A DNA stretch of 64,000 nucleotides from Cytobacillus eiseniae (GTDB taxonomy: Bacteria > Bacillota > Bacilli > Bacillales > Cytobacillaceae): positions 124,001 to 188,000 of the forward strand of contig NZ_JAGIKZ010000002.1 of the NCBI RefSeq assembly GCF_017874625.1, read 5' to 3'. Position 1 is the first letter of the stretch, and the number at the start of each line of letters is the position of its first letter. Below, in pieces: positions 37,525 to 51,207 of this stretch. Under the pieces are notes generated by a model. That model saw nothing but the letters and a program-made list of their open reading frames with translations, was not told the DNA's origin and did not search any database. The translations under genes and the position numbers were made by a program.

Positions 37525-37812
37525 ATGGATGCAAACATTGAAAAGCTCTATTCAGAACTCCGTAATACAAGACAGGAACTATTAGAAAAATTAATGGATG
37601 ATAACAGTTCAAAATTAATTAGGCCTTATATTTTGGATGAGCTATTTGATATTGAAAGCACATTAGCGAGAATGGAAAAAGGCGAATATGGAAAATGTGA
37701 AATTTCAGGTGAGCTTCTTCCTGATCATCTTTTAGCGGAGGTTCCAACAATAAAGTCAATTGATGATTGCAGCAGGTTAGAACAATATTATCGTAAATCT
37801 TTATATGATTGA
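37525..37812 (+). CDS. ylyA: DksA/TraR-like protein YlyA
   Basis: This 95-residue protein resembles the DksA/TraR family (LARMEKGEYGKCEISGELL). The zinc-finger cysteines are mostly missing: only Cys in GKCEIS and Cys in DDCSR are seen, so zinc binding is doubtful, as in other YlyA proteins. In B. subtilis YlyA binds RNA polymerase and tunes SigG-dependent germination genes. The ATG at 37525 follows GGAGGA; the frame extends to 37507. It lies between ileS and lspA as in B. subtilis. Confidence 0.87.
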   Translation: MDANIEKLYSELRNTRQELLEKLMDDNSSKLIRPYILDELFDIESTLARMEKGEYGKCEISGELLPDHLLAEVPTIKSIDDCSRLEQYYRKSLYD

Positions 37813-37841
37813 GTGAAAGTGCTTACTGTCGTTTTTATACA

Positions 37842-37855
37842 GAATGTGCTAAAAT
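37842..37855 (+). promoter_or_regulatory. possible extended -10 promoter for lspA
   Basis: TGCTAAAAT (37847-37855) is an extended -10 element 37 bp before the lspA start. The -35 region is weak. Confidence 0.4.
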
Positions 37856-37891
37856 GCAAAGGTACATAAATGAGATATGGGGGTTTCCTTT

Positions 37892-38386
37892 GTGTTTTAT
37901 TACATAATTGCCTTATTTGTAATTGCACTTGATCAATTAACAAAATTTTTGATTGTAAAGAAAATGGAACTTGGTGAGAGTATCGAAGTAATTGAAAACT
38001 TTCTTTATATTACATCCCATCGTAATAGAGGAGCAGCCTGGGGAATATTACAAGGACAAATGTGGTTCTTTTATATTATCACAGTCATTGTCATTATTGG
38101 AATTGTCTATTATATTCAAAAGGCTGCTAAAGGGAAGATGCTTCTTGGCATTTCATTAGGGTTAATGCTTGGAGGAGCAATTGGGAACTTTATTGATCGG
38201 GTATTACGGAAAGAAGTCGTTGATTTTGTAAACACCTATATTTTCAGCTACGACTTCCCTGTGTTTAATATTGCTGATTCTGCATTAGTCGTCGGGGTAG
38301 CGATGCTTATGATACAAATGTTATTAGAAGAAAGAGCATTAAAAAAGGAGAAATCGCATGGAGAAAATGGAACACACCATTCTTGA
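37892..38386 (+). CDS. lspA: lipoprotein signal peptidase (signal peptidase II)
   Basis: LspA is the membrane aspartic protease that removes signal peptides from prolipoproteins. The 164-residue product has four membrane helices and the catalytic aspartates in GNFIDR (Asp102) and FNIADS (Asp129). HRNRGAAWG is also conserved. An upstream ATG (37877) is in frame; I prefer GTG at 37892, which has GGGGG about 8 bases before it and fits the family start MFYYIIAL. Its end overlaps the ylyB start. Confidence 0.94.
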   Translation: MFYYIIALFVIALDQLTKFLIVKKMELGESIEVIENFLYITSHRNRGAAWGILQGQMWFFYIITVIVIIGIVYYIQKAAKGKMLLGISLGLMLGGAIGNFIDRVLRKEVVDFVNTYIFSYDFPVFNIADSALVVGVAMLMIQMLLEERALKKEKSHGENGTHHS

Positions 38387-39269
38387 AGATCAAAGAGGGG
38401 AAAGAATCGATAAGGTTCTTTCGACAGTTAATAAGGAATGGTCAAGAACTCAAGTTCAGCAATGGATTAAAGATGGAAATGTCCTTGTGAATGAGAAAAA
38501 AATAAAAACGAATTATAAATGTAATCCTAATGATAAAATTGAGATTTCAATCCCAGAACCTGAGGAATTGGATGTTGTTCCTGAAGAAATGGATTTAGAT
38601 ATTTACTATGAAGATCAAGATGTGCTGGTTGTGAATAAACCAAAAGGGATGGTTGTCCATCCTGCACCTGGACATTTAACAGGTACATTAGTAAATGGGC
38701 TAATGGCTCATTGCAAAGACCTTTCAGGTATTAATGGGGTAATGAGACCAGGGATTGTTCATCGTATTGATAAGGATACTTCAGGGCTCTTAATGGTAGC
38801 AAAGAATGATCTTGCCCATGAAAGCCTCGTTAATCAGTTAGTAGAGAAGACTGTTACAAGGAAGTATAAGGCCGTTGTCCATGGTGTGATTCCGCATGAT
38901 TATGGCACGGTTGATGCACCGATTGCTCGTGATCAAAAAGAAAGACAAAGTATGGCTGTTACAGATAATGGGAAACACGCAGTTACTCACTTTCATGTGC
39001 TTGAACGTTTTGAGAATTTTACATTTGTTGAATGTCAATTAGAGACTGGAAGAACTCATCAAATCCGTGTGCATATGAAATATATTGGTTACCCTCTTGC
39101 TGGTGATCCGAAATATGGACCGAAGAAAACAATACAAATGAATGGTCAGGCATTACATGCAGGCATTCTTGGTTTTGTGCATCCAAGATCTGGTGAGTAT
39201 ATGGAGTTTGAAGCGCCATTACCTACTGATTTTCAACAGTTACTTGAAAAGATGAAAAATAATCATTGA
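38358..39269 (+). CDS. ylyB: RluA/RluD-family 23S rRNA pseudouridine synthase YlyB
   Basis: This 303-residue enzyme has an N-terminal S4 domain (about 12-75, [24 protein letters not shown]) and a RluD-type pseudouridine synthase domain. The catalytic aspartate is in [16 protein letters not shown], and [17 protein letters not shown] is conserved. The rRNA target cannot be read from sequence. The start codon lies inside the end of lspA with AAGGAG upstream. The pyr promoter -35 overlaps its stop codon. Confidence 0.93.
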   Translation: MEKMEHTILEDQRGERIDKVLSTVNKEWSRTQVQQWIKDGNVLVNEKKIKTNYKCNPNDKIEISIPEPEELDVVPEEMDLDIYYEDQDVLVVNKPKGMVVHPAPGHLTGTLVNGLMAHCKDLSGINGVMRPGIVHRIDKDTSGLLMVAKNDLAHESLVNQLVEKTVTRKYKAVVHGVIPHDYGTVDAPIARDQKERQSMAVTDNGKHAVTHFHVLERFENFTFVECQLETGRTHQIRVHMKYIGYPLAGDPKYGPKKTIQMNGQALHAGILGFVHPRSGEYMEFEAPLPTDFQQLLEKMKNNH

Positions 39270-39294
39270 CATGTAAATGCTATTCCACTAAACT
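39266..39294 (+). promoter_or_regulatory. pyr operon promoter
   Basis: TTGACA (39266-39271), a 17-bp spacer and TAAACT (39289-39294) form a strong SigA promoter. Transcription would start near 39301, ahead of the first PyrR attenuator. Confidence 0.85.
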
Positions 39295-39300
39295 AAATTT

Positions 39301-39432
39301 AGTTGAATAGAGTCCTTTAAATACAGTCCCGTGAGGCTGAGAAGGAAACGGATATAAATAGGGGTGAAGTATGCCCTTATTTAGAAAGCTGCTCGTTTAC
39401 CCTCTCGCCGTATCGGTGAGAGGGTTTTTTAT
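39301..39432 (+). ncRNA. PyrR-regulated attenuator upstream of pyrR
   Basis: The PyrR-binding loop ACAGTCCCGTGAGGCTGAGA then AGG (39323-39345) matches the known consensus. It is followed by a terminator (ACCCTCTC with GTGAGAGGGT, about 39399-39426, and a T run). UMP-bound PyrR stabilises the anti-antiterminator and stops transcription. Confidence 0.93.
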
Positions 39433-39450
39433 ATAAATTTGAGGTGATAG

Positions 39451-39996
<546 letters not shown>

Positions 39997-40002
39997 GTTT
40001 TG

Positions 40003-40050
40003 CCCCCTTTTAAAGATAGTCCAGTGAGACTAAAAAAGGAATCGGAGGAG
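40003..40050 (+). ncRNA. PyrR-binding hairpin next to the pyrP ribosome binding site, no terminator
   Basis: AGTCCAGTGAGACTAAAA (from 40018) is a PyrR-binding loop enclosed by CCTTTT (40006-40011) and AAAAGG (40034-40039). The pyrP ribosome binding site GGAGGAG (40044-40050) follows after four bases. The pyrR-pyrP gap is only 62 bp and has no terminator, so control is more likely translational than by attenuation. Confidence 0.75.
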
Positions 40051-40058
40051 AATGAGAA

Positions 40059-41357
40059 ATGAATAGACCAGTATTAGATGTTAATGATGTCCCAAGTAAA
40101 ACGCAGCTCATCACATTAAGCTTACAGCATATGTTTGCCATGTTTGGTGCAACGATCTTAGTACCGAAACTAGTTGGACTAAGCCCAGCAATCGCCCTAT
40201 TAACAAGTGGGATTGCAACGATTCTCTTTTTAATCATTACCCAATTTAAAGTGCCAGCATACTTAGGCTCTTCCTTTGCCTTTATCGCCCCAATATTAAT
40301 TGCTTCTAACGGCGGGGATAATCCAGGAAATGCAATGATTGGTGCTATGGCAGTAGGTATCACTTACGGGCTCGTTTCATTAATCATATGGAAAGCTGGT
40401 TACAAATGGTTAATGCGCCTCTTGCCACCGATTGTTGTCGCCCCAGTTATTATGGTAATCGGCTTAGCTTTATCGGGAACAGCAGTAGATATGGCAATGA
40501 ATGTGAATGGTGAATATAACTTCTTACACTTTACAGCTGCACTTGTCACATTATTCGCTGCGATTATCTTTACAGTCTATTTTAAAAATATCTTAAGTGC
40601 AATGCCAATTTTACTAGGCTTAATCATCGGTTATATATACTCAGCTATCGTAGGTATTGTCGATTTCACAGCAGTAAAGGAAGCGGACCTGTTTGAAATG
40701 CCAGAATTCCTTTTCCCGGGGATACATTATGATTTTACTATCACATCAACAATCATACTCGCAATGGTACCAATCGTGTTAGTAACCATCTCAGAGCATA
40801 TTGGTCATCAATTAGTATTAGGAAAAGTAGTGAATCGCAATTATCTTAAAGATCCAGGCTTACATCGTTCGATTGTTGCAGACGGCTTAGGAACATTTGT
40901 CAGTGCTTTCTTTGGTGGACCACCAAAAACAACTTACGGGGAAAACATTGGAGTACTAGCCATTACACGCGTATATTCAGTTTACGTAATACTAGGAGCA
41001 GCTGTGTTTGCGATCATCTTCTCATTCCTTGGGAAGGTCATGGCACTCATTCAAACCATTCCGACTGCGGTACTAGGCGGAATTTCAATCCTGCTGTTCG
41101 GTATCATCGCATCAAGCGGATTACGAATGCTTGTAGAAAATAAAATTGATTTTAGTAAAAATAGAAACTTAGTTATATCATCTGTCATCCTTGTGATCGG
41201 AATTGGCGGGGCAGCATTTAAGTTCTCGGAATCCTTTGCAATTGAGGGAATGGCGCTTGCGGCAATCATCGGTGTACTTCTAAATGTAATTTTACCTGGA
41301 AGAGAAGCTGTAGCAGATGACGAAGAAGAAGAAATGAAGAAAAAGAATATTGCATAA
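40059..41357 (+). CDS. pyrP: uracil permease
   Basis: PyrP imports uracil by proton symport. The 432-residue nucleobase/ascorbate family transporter has about 14 membrane segments. It shows the family motif region GFSxGxPxTTYGENIG, here FGGPPKTTYGENIGVLAITR, and SEHIGHQLVLG. It ends in an acidic then basic tail (DDEEEEMKKKNIA). Its position between pyrR and pyrB matches B. subtilis. The adjacent PyrR hairpin suggests separate control of uptake. Confidence 0.95.
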   Translation: MNRPVLDVNDVPSKTQLITLSLQHMFAMFGATILVPKLVGLSPAIALLTSGIATILFLIITQFKVPAYLGSSFAFIAPILIASNGGDNPGNAMIGAMAVGITYGLVSLIIWKAGYKWLMRLLPPIVVAPVIMVIGLALSGTAVDMAMNVNGEYNFLHFTAALVTLFAAIIFTVYFKNILSAMPILLGLIIGYIYSAIVGIVDFTAVKEADLFEMPEFLFPGIHYDFTITSTIILAMVPIVLVTISEHIGHQLVLGKVVNRNYLKDPGLHRSIVADGLGTFVSAFFGGPPKTTYGENIGVLAITRVYSVYVILGAAVFAIIFSFLGKVMALIQTIPTAVLGGISILLFGIIASSGLRMLVENKIDFSKNRNLVISSVILVIGIGGAAFKFSESFAIEGMALAAIIGVLLNVILPGREAVADDEEEEMKKKNIA

Positions 41358-41360
41358 ATA

Positions 41361-41500
41361 GACCTTTTAATAAAGTCCAGAGAGGCTTTCAAGGGTGTTG
41401 ACTGCAACATTTGGCAGTGGGGGATATTTATACCCTTCTTTAGCCAAATCTGCTCTTCAACTCGTAAACACCCTGACAAAATTGGTCAGGGTGTTTTTCT
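41361..41500 (+). ncRNA. PyrR-regulated attenuator upstream of pyrB
   Basis: The PyrR loop AAAGTCCAGAGAGGCTTTCA then AGG (41372-41393) is followed about 75 bp later by a terminator (ACACCCTGAC with GTCAGGGTGT, about 41468-41494, then a T run). The order is as in the first leader. Confidence 0.93.
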
Positions 41501-41528
41501 TTAGAAAAAATAAAGGAGTGGAAGATGG

Positions 41529-42458
41529 ATGGAAAACCTGTTAACGACAACAGATCTATCGATTAATGAAATAAATAAGATCCTTTCAGATGCCCAATAC
41601 TTCTTAGATGGCGGGAAGTGGATACCGGATAGAAAAGTATTTGTAGCTAATCTGTTTTTTGAAAATAGTACACGGACGAAATGCAGTTTTGAGGTGGCGG
41701 AGAGAAGGCTCGGCTTAGACATTATTCCTTTTGAAGTAAGCACATCAAGTGTCTCAAAGGGTGAAACCTTATATGACACGGTGAAAACATTGGAAGCAAT
41801 TGGTGTAAATGCAGTCGTCATTCGCCATAATCAGGATCGCTATTTCGATGAACTTGTTGGCAAAGCGGATGTGTCTGTTATTAACGCTGGTGACGGCTGT
41901 GGTCATCATCCAACACAATCGCTGCTAGATCTTCTGACGATTAAACAGGAATTCGGAAGTTTTGAAGGATTGAAAATCGCCATTATCGGTGATATCAGAC
42001 ATAGTCGTGTAGCAAGATCGAATGCCGATACACTAGCACGTCTTGGGGCAACGGTCGTTTTTTCCGGACCAGAGGAATGGTTTGATGAAGAAATCCTTGA
42101 AAATGGAACTTATGAAAACATTGACACAGCAGTGGAAACGTCAGATGTCATCATGCTGCTAAGAATTCAACATGAGCGTCATGAGGAAAAAGGAAATACA
42201 GCTGCAGCTGACTATCATAAAGCATTTGGTTTAACGGAAGAAAGAGAAAGAAGAATGAAGGCTGGAAGCATTATCATGCACCCGGCTCCAGTAAACCGAG
42301 ATGTTGAAATTGCGGATAGCTTAGTCGAATGTGAACGTTCAAGAATCTTTAAGCAAATGCAAAATGGTGTATACATCAGAATGGCAGTACTGAAAAGATT
42401 AATTGAAGGGAGCGGTCAAAATGACAACACTAATAAAAAATGGTCAATTGCTAACTAA
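41529..42458 (+). CDS. pyrB: aspartate carbamoyltransferase catalytic subunit
   Basis: PyrB joins carbamoyl phosphate and aspartate, the first committed pyrimidine step. The 309-residue product has the carbamoyl-phosphate motif [13 protein letters not shown] (STRT at 47-50) and the late [11 protein letters not shown] motif. No pyrI regulatory gene is present, as is usual in Bacillus. AAAGGAG precedes; the ATG at 41525 is out of frame. Its end overlaps pyrC by 38 bases. Confidence 0.96.
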   Translation: MENLLTTTDLSINEINKILSDAQYFLDGGKWIPDRKVFVANLFFENSTRTKCSFEVAERRLGLDIIPFEVSTSSVSKGETLYDTVKTLEAIGVNAVVIRHNQDRYFDELVGKADVSVINAGDGCGHHPTQSLLDLLTIKQEFGSFEGLKIAIIGDIRHSRVARSNADTLARLGATVVFSGPEEWFDEEILENGTYENIDTAVETSDVIMLLRIQHERHEEKGNTAAADYHKAFGLTEERERRMKAGSIIMHPAPVNRDVEIADSLVECERSRIFKQMQNGVYIRMAVLKRLIEGSGQNDNTNKKWSIAN

Positions 42459-43707
42459 TGAAGGGGAATTAAAGAGAGCAGATATTTACATAGAAACAGG
42501 GAAAATTACCGAGATAAGTAAAGAGATTGATAGAGAGGCAGAAGAAGTAATCGATGCAAAAGGTCTATTAATTGCACCAGGATTTCTTGACCTGCACATT
42601 CATTTACGGGAACCTGGCGGTGAGAAGAAAGAGACAATTGCCACAGGAACAGCAGCAGCGGCTAAAGGCGGATTTACAACTGTTGCGGCAATGCCAAATA
42701 CAAGACCTGTACCTGACTCGAAAGAGCAATTGACTTGGTTAAATCAAAGAATTGAAGAAACAGCTAAAGTAAAAGTACTTCCATACGCATCGATCACGGT
42801 TCGGGAGCTTGGTGTGGAGTTAACAAATTTCCAAGAGCTGAAGGAAGCGGGTGCCTTTGCCTTTACGGATGATGGTGTCGGCGTGCAATCAGCAGCGATG
42901 ATGCTTGAAGCGATGAAGAGAGCAGCAGAAATCGATATGCCGATCGTTGCCCATTGTGAAGAAAATACACTTATTAACAAAGGCTCAGTTCATGAAGGAA
43001 CTTTCTCCAAAAAGAACGGATTAAACGGGATTCCCTCTGTATGTGAATCTGTCCATATCGCAAGGGATGTACTCTTAGCGGAAGCAGCTGATTGTCATTA
43101 TCATGTATGCCATATTAGTACAAAGGAATCTGTAAGAGTTGTTAGGGATGCAAAGCGCGCCGGCATCAAAGTCACAGCTGAAGTAACACCACATCATCTT
43201 CTCCTATGTGAGGAAGATATTCCAGGACTTGATACAAATTATAAGATGAATCCACCACTTAGAGGTGCAGCAGATCGAGCAGCATTAATTGAAGGGATTC
43301 TCGACGGAACGATCGATTTTATCGCAACTGATCATGCACCACATACTGCCGAAGAGAAAGCTGAAGGCATGCAGCTTGCACCATTTGGAATCGTTGGCTT
43401 AGAAACAGCCTTCCCGCTGCTATACACACATTTTGTTGAAAAAGGAAACTTTACATTAAAGCAATTAATCGACTTTTTAACAGTAAAACCTGCAGAAGCT
43501 TTTAAACTAGCATCAGGCAAGCTTGAGGTTGGAGCAGTAGCAGATATCGTCCTGCTAGACTTGAATCATACAGAAGAAATAAACCCAGAACAATTCCTTT
43601 CAAAAGGAAAGAACACGCCATTCGCTGGCTGGGAATGTAAAGGCTGGCCTGTATTAACGATGGTGAATGGAAAAATAGCATGGAATAAAGGGAGTGTGAC
43701 AACATGA
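42421..43707 (+). CDS. pyrC: dihydroorotase
   Basis: PyrC cyclises N-carbamoyl-aspartate to dihydroorotate. The 428-residue class I amidohydrolase has the metal site [10 protein letters not shown] (His59, His61) and the late [12 protein letters not shown] motif. The frame extends to 42403; GAAGGGAG before the ATG at 42421 and family length fix the start. Its stop overlaps the pyrAA start (ATGA). Confidence 0.96.
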   Translation: MTTLIKNGQLLTNEGELKRADIYIETGKITEISKEIDREAEEVIDAKGLLIAPGFLDLHIHLREPGGEKKETIATGTAAAAKGGFTTVAAMPNTRPVPDSKEQLTWLNQRIEETAKVKVLPYASITVRELGVELTNFQELKEAGAFAFTDDGVGVQSAAMMLEAMKRAAEIDMPIVAHCEENTLINKGSVHEGTFSKKNGLNGIPSVCESVHIARDVLLAEAADCHYHVCHISTKESVRVVRDAKRAGIKVTAEVTPHHLLLCEEDIPGLDTNYKMNPPLRGAADRAALIEGILDGTIDFIATDHAPHTAEEKAEGMQLAPFGIVGLETAFPLLYTHFVEKGNFTLKQLIDFLTVKPAEAFKLASGKLEVGAVADIVLLDLNHTEEINPEQFLSKGKNTPFAGWECKGWPVLTMVNGKIAWNKGSVTT

Positions 43708-44792
43708 AGAAGCAGCTAATTCTAGAGGACGGCACCGTTTTTATTGGAGAAGGTTTCGGAAGTGAGGCAAATACAATTGGAGAAGTCGTTTTTAATACAG
43801 GGATGACTGGGTATCAGGAAATCATTTCCGACCCCTCTTATTGCGGGCAAATTGTGACGCTTACGTATCCGCTTGTCGGAAATTATGGTATTAACAGAGA
43901 TGACTTCGAATCGATTTCTCCTGCGATTCAAGGCTTTATTGTAAAGGAAGCAGCTGATTTTCCATCCAACTGGAGAAATGAAAAAACGCTTCATGAGTAT
44001 TTTCAAATTAAAAATATTCCTGGGATTGCTGGCATTGATACACGTAAATTAACTCGAATAATTCGTCAGCATGGCGCGCTAAAGGGAGCGATTTGCGGGA
44101 TTGAAGAAGATGTAGATACGATAGTAGAAAAATTAAGAGCATCCAAGCTTCGAAATGATCAAGTGAAGCAAGTTTCTACAAAAACACCTTACCCGAGCCC
44201 AGGGCGTGGAAGAAGGGTTGTTCTAGTCGATTTCGGGATGAAGCATGGGATTTTACGCGAGTTAAATAAACGTGATTGTGATGTGATCGTTGTTCCTTAC
44301 AATACGACTGCAGCAGAAATTCTCAATTTAAGTCCTGATGGTGTGATGCTCTCAAATGGTCCTGGAGATCCGAAAGATGTGCCAGAAGCGATAACGATGA
44401 TTAATGAGCTATTAGGTAAAGTGCCATTGTTCGGCATCTGTCTTGGCCATCAGCTGTTTGCGCTTGCGTGTGGGGCGAATACGGAGAAAATGAAATTCGG
44501 CCATCGTGGGTCGAACCATCCTGTGAAAGAATTATCGACAGGAAAGGTTGCAATCACTTCACAAAATCATGGCTACACGGTTGAAGAGCAATCAATTATA
44601 AATACGAGACTTGAAGTTACTCATATTGCTTTAAACGATGGAACGGTTGAAGGTTTGAAGCATAAGGACTATCCAGCATTTACTGTCCAATATCACCCAG
44701 AAGCTTCCCCTGGACCTGAAGATGCAAATGGATTATTTGAACAATTTTTAACAATGATCGAATCTGAGATACAGGAAGGTGCGAGCAAATGA
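43704..44792 (+). CDS. pyrAA: carbamoyl-phosphate synthase small subunit (pyrimidine-specific)
   Basis: This 362-residue subunit hydrolyses glutamine and passes ammonia to PyrAB. It has an N-terminal CPSase domain and a C-terminal class I glutamine amidotransferase with the nucleophile Cys (about residue 246) in [14 protein letters not shown] and the HPEASPGP histidine. AAAGGGAG precedes the ATG, which overlaps pyrC. It in turn overlaps pyrAB by four bases, so subunit production is coupled. Confidence 0.96.
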   Translation: MKKQLILEDGTVFIGEGFGSEANTIGEVVFNTGMTGYQEIISDPSYCGQIVTLTYPLVGNYGINRDDFESISPAIQGFIVKEAADFPSNWRNEKTLHEYFQIKNIPGIAGIDTRKLTRIIRQHGALKGAICGIEEDVDTIVEKLRASKLRNDQVKQVSTKTPYPSPGRGRRVVLVDFGMKHGILRELNKRDCDVIVVPYNTTAAEILNLSPDGVMLSNGPGDPKDVPEAITMINELLGKVPLFGICLGHQLFALACGANTEKMKFGHRGSNHPVKELSTGKVAITSQNHGYTVEEQSIINTRLEVTHIALNDGTVEGLKHKDYPAFTVQYHPEASPGPEDANGLFEQFLTMIESEIQEGASK

Positions 44793-47700
44793 CAAAGCGT
44801 ACAGATATAAAAAGCATACTAGTTATTGGATCAGGACCAATCGTCATCGGTCAGGCAGCAGAGTTTGATTATGCTGGAACACAAGCGTGTATCGCCTTGA
44901 AGGAAGAGGGATACCGAGTCATCCTTGTCAATTCCAACCCAGCGACAATCATGACAGACACAGAAATCGCTGATGCTGTTTATATCGAGCCGCTTACATT
45001 GGAATTTGTCAGCCAAATTATTCGCAAAGAGCGTCCAGATGCGTTAGTTCCAACACTTGGCGGGCAAACAGGTTTGAATCTTGCTGTCGAGCTTGCGAAG
45101 TCAGGTGTACTGGATGAGTGTGGCGTTGAAATTTTAGGAACAAAGCTTTCAGCTATTGAACAAGCGGAGGATCGCGACCTGTTCAGAAACTTGATGAATG
45201 AGCTTGGTGAGCCTGTGCCTGAAAGTGAAATCATCCATACGTTAGAGGAAGCGTATCAGTTCGTTAATCAAATTGGTTATCCTGTTATCGTTCGTCCAGC
45301 ATTCACACTTGGTGGTACTGGCGGCGGTATTTGCCACGATGAAGATGAGCTAATTGAAATTGTAACGAGTGGTTTGAAAAATAGCCCAGTAACCCAATGT
45401 TTGTTAGAAAAAAGTATTGCTGGGTTTAAGGAAATAGAATACGAGGTTATGAGAGATTCAGGTGATAATGCAATCGTCGTTTGTAACATGGAAAATATTG
45501 ATCCTGTCGGCATCCATACTGGTGATTCGATTGTCGTTGCCCCGAGCCAAACACTGAGCGACCGAGAGTATCAACTGCTTAGGAATGTCTCACTGAAAAT
45601 TATTCGCGCTTTAGGGATTGAAGGAGGCTGTAATGTTCAGCTTGCACTCGATCCATACAGCTTCAACTACTATATTATTGAAGTCAATCCACGGGTGAGC
45701 CGTTCATCTGCTTTAGCATCAAAAGCAACGGGGTATCCAATTGCCAAGCTTGCGGCAAAAATAGCTGTCGGCTTAACATTAGATGAGATGATGAATCCAG
45801 TTACTGGGAAAACCTATGCAAGCTTTGAGCCTGCACTTGATTATATCGTGACAAAAATTCCGCGCTGGCCATTTGATAAATTTGAGTCGGCGAACCGTTC
45901 ACTAGGAACACAAATGAAAGCTACTGGCGAGGTAATGGCGATCGGCCGCACACTAGAGGAATCGTTATTGAAGGCTGTTCGTTCACTTGAAGCGAATGTG
46001 TATCATCTTTCTCTGAATGATGCAGATACGATCGATAATGAATTACTAGAAAAAAGAATTCGCAAAGCTGGTGATGAGCGATTATTTTACATCGGTGAAG
46101 CACTTAGAAGAGGCGTAACAATCGAAACCATTCATGAATGGAGCCAGATTGACCTATTCTTCCTTCATAAAATGGAGAAAATCGTTTCTTTTGAAAAAGA
46201 TCTTGCTGCTAAGCGATTTGATATAGAAATTGGCAGGAAAGCAAAGGAAATGGGCTTTGCAGATATAACGATCGCGAATGCTTGGGAAACGAATGAATTA
46301 GCTGTCTATAATTGGCGAGTTGAAAACGAGATTGTACCTGTCTATAAAATGGTAGATACTTGTGCGGCCGAATTCGAATCAGAAACACCGTATTACTATG
46401 GCACATACGAGGATGAAAATGAATCCATCGTTACAGAGCGCAAGAGTGTTGTTGTACTTGGCTCGGGTCCAATCCGCATTGGGCAAGGGGTTGAGTTTGA
46501 CTATGCGACTGTTCACTCAGTATGGGCGATTAAAGAAGCAGGCTATGAAGCTATTATCATTAATAACAACCCAGAAACGGTTTCAACAGATTTCAGTATT
46601 TCTGACAAGCTTTACTTTGAGCCATTAACGATTGAAGATGTGATGCACATTATTGACCTAGAAAAGCCTGAAGGAGTTGTTGTTCAGTTTGGCGGACAAA
46701 CAGCTATTAATCTAGCTGCTAGTCTAGTAGAAAGAGGCGTAAAGATTCTGGGGACTTCCCTTGAGGACCTGGATCGAGCGGAGGATCGAGATAAATTCGA
46801 ACAGGCGTTATCTGAGCTTCAAATTCCTCAGCCAAAAGGAAAAACAGCACTCTCAGTAGAAGAGGCTGTCACAATCGCAAATGGAATTGGCTACCCGGTT
46901 CTTGTTCGTCCATCTTATGTTCTCGGCGGCCGGGCAATGGAGATTGTTTATAAAGAAGAAGAGCTTCTGCACTATATGAAAAATGCAGTGAAGATTAATC
47001 CTGAGCATCCGGTGCTAATTGACCGTTATTTAACAGGAAAAGAAATTGAAGTGGATGCGATCTCAGATGGTGAAACGGTTCTAATTCCTGGAATTATGGA
47101 GCATATCGAACGGGCTGGAGTTCACTCTGGCGATTCGATTGCGGTCTATCCGCCACAGAGCATTTCAGCTGAGGTAAAAGCGAAACTTGTTGATTATACA
47201 GAAAAGCTTGCCAAAGGACTTGGCATCATTGGCTTATTAAACATCCAGTATATTGTTGCAAATGAAGAAGTGTTTGTAATTGAAGTTAATCCAAGATCAA
47301 GCCGTACCGTACCATTTTTAAGCAAAATTACGAATGTACCAATGGCAAAAATTGCAACAAAGGTGATTTTAGGTCAGTCAATTACACAGCAAGGCTATCA
47401 AGCTGGCTTAGTGCCAGAAAAATCCGGTGTGTATGTAAAAGTACCAGTGTTCTCTTTTGCTAAATTAAGAAGAGTTGACATTACTTTAGGACCAGAAATG
47501 AAATCGACAGGTGAAGTCATGGGGAAAGATACTACCCTTGAAAAGGCTCTATATAAAGGATTAGTTGCCTCAGGAATGAAGATTCATCCGTTCGGTTCGG
47601 TATTGATGACAGTTGCTGATAAAGACAAGGAAGAATCACTTCAGCTAGCCAAACGCTTTGCTTCGATTGGGTATCGTTTAATGGCGACGAGTGGAACAGC

Positions 47701-47997
47701 GCAATTGCTGCAAGCAGCAGGCGTTTCAGTCGATGTCGTTGATAAGATCGGCTCAGACGGTCCTAACTTACTTGATGTGATCAGAAATGGCAAAGCGCAA
47801 ATCGTCATCAATACATTAACAAAAGGAAAACAGCCAGAACGAGACGGCTTCCGCATTCGTCGTGAGGCTGTTGAGAACGGTGTGCCTTGTCTGACTTCAC
47901 TTGATACTGCAGATGCAATCTTAAAAGTTATTGAATCAATGAATTTCTCAGCCGATCCAATGGGAAAAACGGCTGAGGTACAGGAGGCGGTTCTTGT

Positions 47998-48001
<4 letters not shown>
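44789..48001 (+). CDS. pyrAB: carbamoyl-phosphate synthase large subunit (pyrimidine-specific)
   Basis: PyrAB makes carbamoyl phosphate from bicarbonate, ammonia and two ATP. The 1070 residues contain two homologous ATP-grasp halves. Each starts with a glycine-rich loop ([19 protein letters not shown] and [18 protein letters not shown]) and has metal-ligand motifs [14 protein letters not shown] and [16 protein letters not shown]-terminal methylglyoxal-synthase-like allosteric domain follows (about 935-1060). It overlaps pyrAA and pyrK by four bases each. Confidence 0.97.
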
Positions 48002-50399
<2,398 letters not shown>

Positions 50400-50403
<4 letters not shown>

Positions 50404-51050
50404 AACAACAAATCGCCGAACGTCTATTAGAAATCAAAGCAGTTGCCTTACAGCCGAACAATCCATTTACATGGTCGTCTGGCATGAAATCGCCAATTTA
50501 CTGCGATAATCGGTTAACACTTTCTTACCCAGCCGTTCGTAAGGAAATTGCTAACGGTTTAAAGGAAACGATTCTGTCACAGTTTCCTGATGCGGAATTA
50601 ATCGCAGGGACAGCAACAGCTGGAATCCCTCATGCCGCATGGGTTAGTGATCTAATGGACCTGCCGATGTGTTATGTACGTTCAAAGCCAAAGGGACACG
50701 GTCAAGGCAATCAGATTGAAGGAAAAACAGAAACTGGTCAAAAAGTAGTAGTTGTTGAAGATTTAATCTCAACAGGAGGAAGTGTCATAACTGCAGTTGA
50801 AGCACTGCGTCAAGCAGGATGCGAAGTCCTAGGCGTTGTTGCAATCTTTACATACCAATTAGAAAAAGGAAAACAATTGCTAGAAGATGCGAATATTTTA
50901 GCTTACACATTAACAGATTTTGAAACCCTTTCAGAAACTGCAAAGGAAAAAGGATATGTACAAGAAGAGGATATGAAGAAACTAGCGGAATGGCGGAAGA
51001 ATCCGGTAGAGTGGGACAGAGGGACAGGTACGGTGTCCCGGGCCAAATAA
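50400..51050 (+). CDS. pyrE: orotate phosphoribosyltransferase
   Basis: PyrE attaches orotate to PRPP to give OMP. The 216-residue product has the PRPP motif [20 protein letters not shown] and the early [15 protein letters not shown] segment. GGGAGG precedes the ATG at 50400, which overlaps the pyrF stop. It is the last gene of the operon and is followed by a terminator-like hairpin. Confidence 0.96.
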
Positions 51051-51063
51051 GCTTATGCATAAG

Positions 51064-51108
51064 TTCGTGGTCAAAGGTTCTGCACCCTTGTACCACGAAT
51101 TTATACTT
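51064..51108 (+). terminator. terminator-like hairpin after pyrE
   Basis: TTCGTGGT (51064-51071) pairs with ACCACGAA (51092-51099), followed by TTTATACTT. The loop is long (20 bases), so it is a weaker terminator than others here. Confidence 0.6.
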
Positions 51109-51207
51109 AGTAGATTTTTACCAGCAGTATTATTTACGAAAATAAAATGTCATTTATAAATAGTTGTGCTTAAGATATAATATGATTGATAGGGAGGTGA
51201 GGGATGA

